A DNA stretch of 10,294 nt from CAITNQ01 sp041661365 (lineage in GTDB: Bacteria; Latescibacterota; UBA2968; UBA8231): assembly GCA_041661365.1 (NCBI GenBank), contig JBAZUN010000197.1:1-10294 (forward strand), in the 5' to 3' direction. Both the position numbers and the translations under genes were made by a program. The first letter of the stretch is position 1, and the number at the start of each line of letters is the position of its first letter. The notes under the pieces were generated by a model. That model was not told the DNA's origin. It searched no databases and was given only the letters and a program-made list of their open reading frames with translations. This document shows positions 9,146 through 10,294 of this stretch, in pieces.

Positions 9146-9318
9146 CCGCGGCCGGCAGAGGTGGTCGCACCGGTGGACAGAGCCGCCAAAAATGGCGGAT
9201 ATCATCTTCTGTTCGACATTTTTGTAGTTAACACCTTCTCCTCACCGACCCCCATCCCCACTCCTCCCCCTCCTGGCCGCCAAGGGGTTACGCCGCTTCA
9301 TCCCCCACCGGCCGAACA
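9146..9318 (+). other. Upstream regulatory region of glnA
   Basis: Two sites here could bind activators. One is the dyad CCGCCAAAAATGGCGG (9183-9198), with a 6-bp stem around AAAA. The other is ACATTTTTGT (9216-9225), itself an ACA/TGT dyad and identical to a motif at 7526-7535. Measured from the predicted glnA start near 9345 they lie at roughly -155 and -125, in the range usual for sigma-54 enhancers. A nearly G-free pyrimidine-rich run follows at about 9231-9275. A classical NifA TGT-N10-ACA site was not found. CCGCGG repeats flanking the activator's stop codon (9136-9141, 9146-9151) could form a short stem. Confidence 0.45.
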
Positions 9319-9334
9319 TGGCACATCCCTTGCT
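9319..9334 (+). promoter_or_regulatory. Sigma-54 (-24/-12) promoter of glnA
   Basis: TGGCACATCCCTTGCT matches the sigma-54 consensus TGGCACG-N4-TTGCW at every position except the seventh. The GG and GC dinucleotides have the correct spacing. Transcription should begin near 9345, about 74 nt before the glnA ATG. A sigma-54 promoter at glnA is well established in other bacteria and fits the two sigma-54 activators in this window. Confidence 0.85.
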
Positions 9335-9352
9335 CCCCTATCCGCGACCAGC

Positions 9353-9381
9353 GGCCACCCGGCCGGGAGCGCCCGGTGGCC
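9353..9381 (+). other. Hairpin in the glnA leader
   Basis: GGCCACC (9353-9359) and GGTGGCC (9375-9381) are perfect inverted repeats, extended inward past one mismatch by three further pairs. The stem lies between the predicted start site and the ribosome-binding site, so it would form in the mRNA leader. It resembles no known glutamine riboswitch. Confidence 0.35.
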
Positions 9382-9418
9382 CTGCGACGGCAACATCCAC
9401 CCCATGAAGGAGCGTGAA

Positions 9419-10294
9419 ATGGCAAAGAGGAGTCCGGCCAAGGGAGCAGCAGGGAAGGGAGCCAGCGCCGCGGTCGCCGGGGCGCTGGCCCTGGCGCGCC
9501 GGGAAGGCGCGGTCATGGTCGATTACAAGTTCGTCGATCTCCCCGGCATGTGGCAGCACTTCACCACCCCGATCAGCGAGCTGGGGGAGGACACCTTCGT
9601 CGACGGCCTGGGCTTCGACGGCTCCTCGATCCGCGGGTGGAAGACCATCGATCAGAGCGACATGCTGGTCATCCCCGACCCCTCGACGGCGATCATGGAC
9701 CCCTTCACCGAGGTGCCGACCCTGTCGCTGATCTGCTCGGTGCAGGACCCGATCACCCGCGAGGACTACGACCGCGACCCGCGGGGCGTGGCCAAGCGGG
9801 CCGAGGCCTACCTCAAGTCGACCGGGATCGCCGACACGGCCTTTTTCGGCCCGGAGGCGGAGTTCTTCATCTTCGACGACATCCGCTTCGACCAGGGACC
9901 GAACTTCGGCTTCTACCACATCGACTCCGACGAGGGGCGCTGGAACTCGGGCCGCGTGGAGAACCCCAACCTCGGGTACAAGCCGGCCTTCAAGGGCGGG
10001 TACTTCCCGGTGCCGCCGACCGACGCCCTGCAGGACATCCGCTCGCAGATGGTCCTGACCATGCTGAAGAGCGGCCTGGAGATCGAGCTGCACCACCACG
10101 AGGTCGCCACCGCCGGTCAGTGCGAGATCGACATCCGCTTCTGTCCCCTGCTGGTCTGCGGCGACCGGATGATGCTCTACAAGTACATCGTCAAGAACGT
10201 GGCGCGCCGCCAGAACAAAACGGTGACCTTCATGCCCAAGCCCCTCTTCGGGGACAACGGCAGCGGGATGCACGTCCACATGAGCCTGTGGAAG
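9419..10294 (+). CDS. glnA: Type I glutamine synthetase (3' end beyond window)
   Basis: GlnA makes glutamine from glutamate, ammonia and ATP, the main entry point for ammonium. The 292 residues present cover the N-terminal beta-grasp domain and most of the catalytic core. Family marks are VDGLGFDGSSIRGW (61-74), FFGPEAEFFIFD (142-153, metal-ligand glutamates), HHHEVATAGQCEIDIRF (225-241, further active-site glutamates) and FMPKPLFGDNGSGMHVHMS (271-289, active-site histidines). This is a bacterial dodecameric GSI; the adenylylation-site region lies beyond the end, so its presence cannot be judged. The N-terminus has about 14 extra Lys/Ala/Gly-rich residues before the usual first helix. AAGGAG (9407-9412) is 6 nt upstream of the ATG, making the start secure. 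Expression should depend on sigma-54 from 9319-9334 and probably on the activator encoded just upstream. Confidence 0.97.
   Translation, partial: MAKRSPAKGAAGKGASAAVAGALALARREGAVMVDYKFVDLPGMWQHFTTPISELGEDTFVDGLGFDGSSIRGWKTIDQSDMLVIPDPSTAIMDPFTEVPTLSLICSVQDPITREDYDRDPRGVAKRAEAYLKSTGIADTAFFGPEAEFFIFDDIRFDQGPNFGFYHIDSDEGRWNSGRVENPNLGYKPAFKGGYFPVPPTDALQDIRSQMVLTMLKSGLEIELHHHEVATAGQCEIDIRFCPLLVCGDRMMLYKYIVKNVARRQNKTVTFMPKPLFGDNGSGMHVHMSLWK

Noticed and set aside
9209..9232. Classical NifA upstream activating site (TGT-N10-ACA) near glnA
   Set aside because: TGT and ACA triplets occur here but not with the 10-nt spacing.

Overview
This is a GC-rich bacterial chromosomal segment. It contains two 10-N scaffold gaps, at 1536-1545 and 4989-4998, so it is probably a draft or metagenome-assembled genome. 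The gene set is a UbiE/MenG quinone methyltransferase, NtrB/NtrC-type regulators, a GAF-type sigma-54 activator, a type I glutamine synthetase, FliG, and a short sigma-70-family factor without region 1.1. This fits a flagellated, quinone-respiring Gram-negative-type bacterium that uses sigma-54. The short sigma factor resembles those of Bacteroidetes/Gemmatimonadetes-like lineages, so an uncultured FCB-group or deltaproteobacteria-like lineage is a guess. The sequence does not fix the taxonomy.

Layout. 1-854 (minus): the first codons of an unrecognised gene, downstream of ubiE. 891-3406 (plus): a soluble PAS-containing NtrB-like histidine kinase, broken only by a scaffold gap, then its NtrC-family response regulator. 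3406-3607: a foldback element with perfect 17-bp terminal inverted repeats that starts on the last base of the regulator's stop codon; it looks like a MITE or other small non-autonomous repeat. 3608-3933: non-coding, with several small dyads. 3934-5395 (plus): a PTS EIIA (PtsN/fructose-type) gene 5 nt from a sigma-70-family gene. 5395-5485: two hairpins, the second a very strong bidirectional terminator between convergent units. 5488-7365 (minus): a UVR-motif protein gene followed by fliG, with a good sigma-70-type promoter at 7415-7443. 7577-9145 (plus): a GAF + AAA+ + Fis-type HTH sigma-54 activator resembling NifA. 9146-9418: a regulatory region with a consensus-quality sigma-54 promoter at 9319-9334. 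9419-10294 (plus): glnA, cut by the window end.

How the parts may work together. The right end reads as a nitrogen-assimilation module: the activator gene lies directly upstream of glnA, whose promoter has -24/-12 elements and dyad motifs at enhancer-like distances. The NtrB/NtrC-like pair and the EIIA/sigma pair on the left add further regulators, so five of the nine intact or near-intact genes here are regulatory. No known defence, CRISPR or biosynthetic system is visible. The least explained items are the 202-bp foldback element, the EIIA-sigma pair, the UVR-fliG operon, and a 10-bp motif shared by the upstream regions of the activator and glnA.

Assembly note. At the second gap the flanks share a 7-bp direct repeat (CCTGGAC). 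Merging the two copies gives an uninterrupted 290-aa sigma factor, so that gap is almost certainly an unmerged contig overlap rather than missing DNA.
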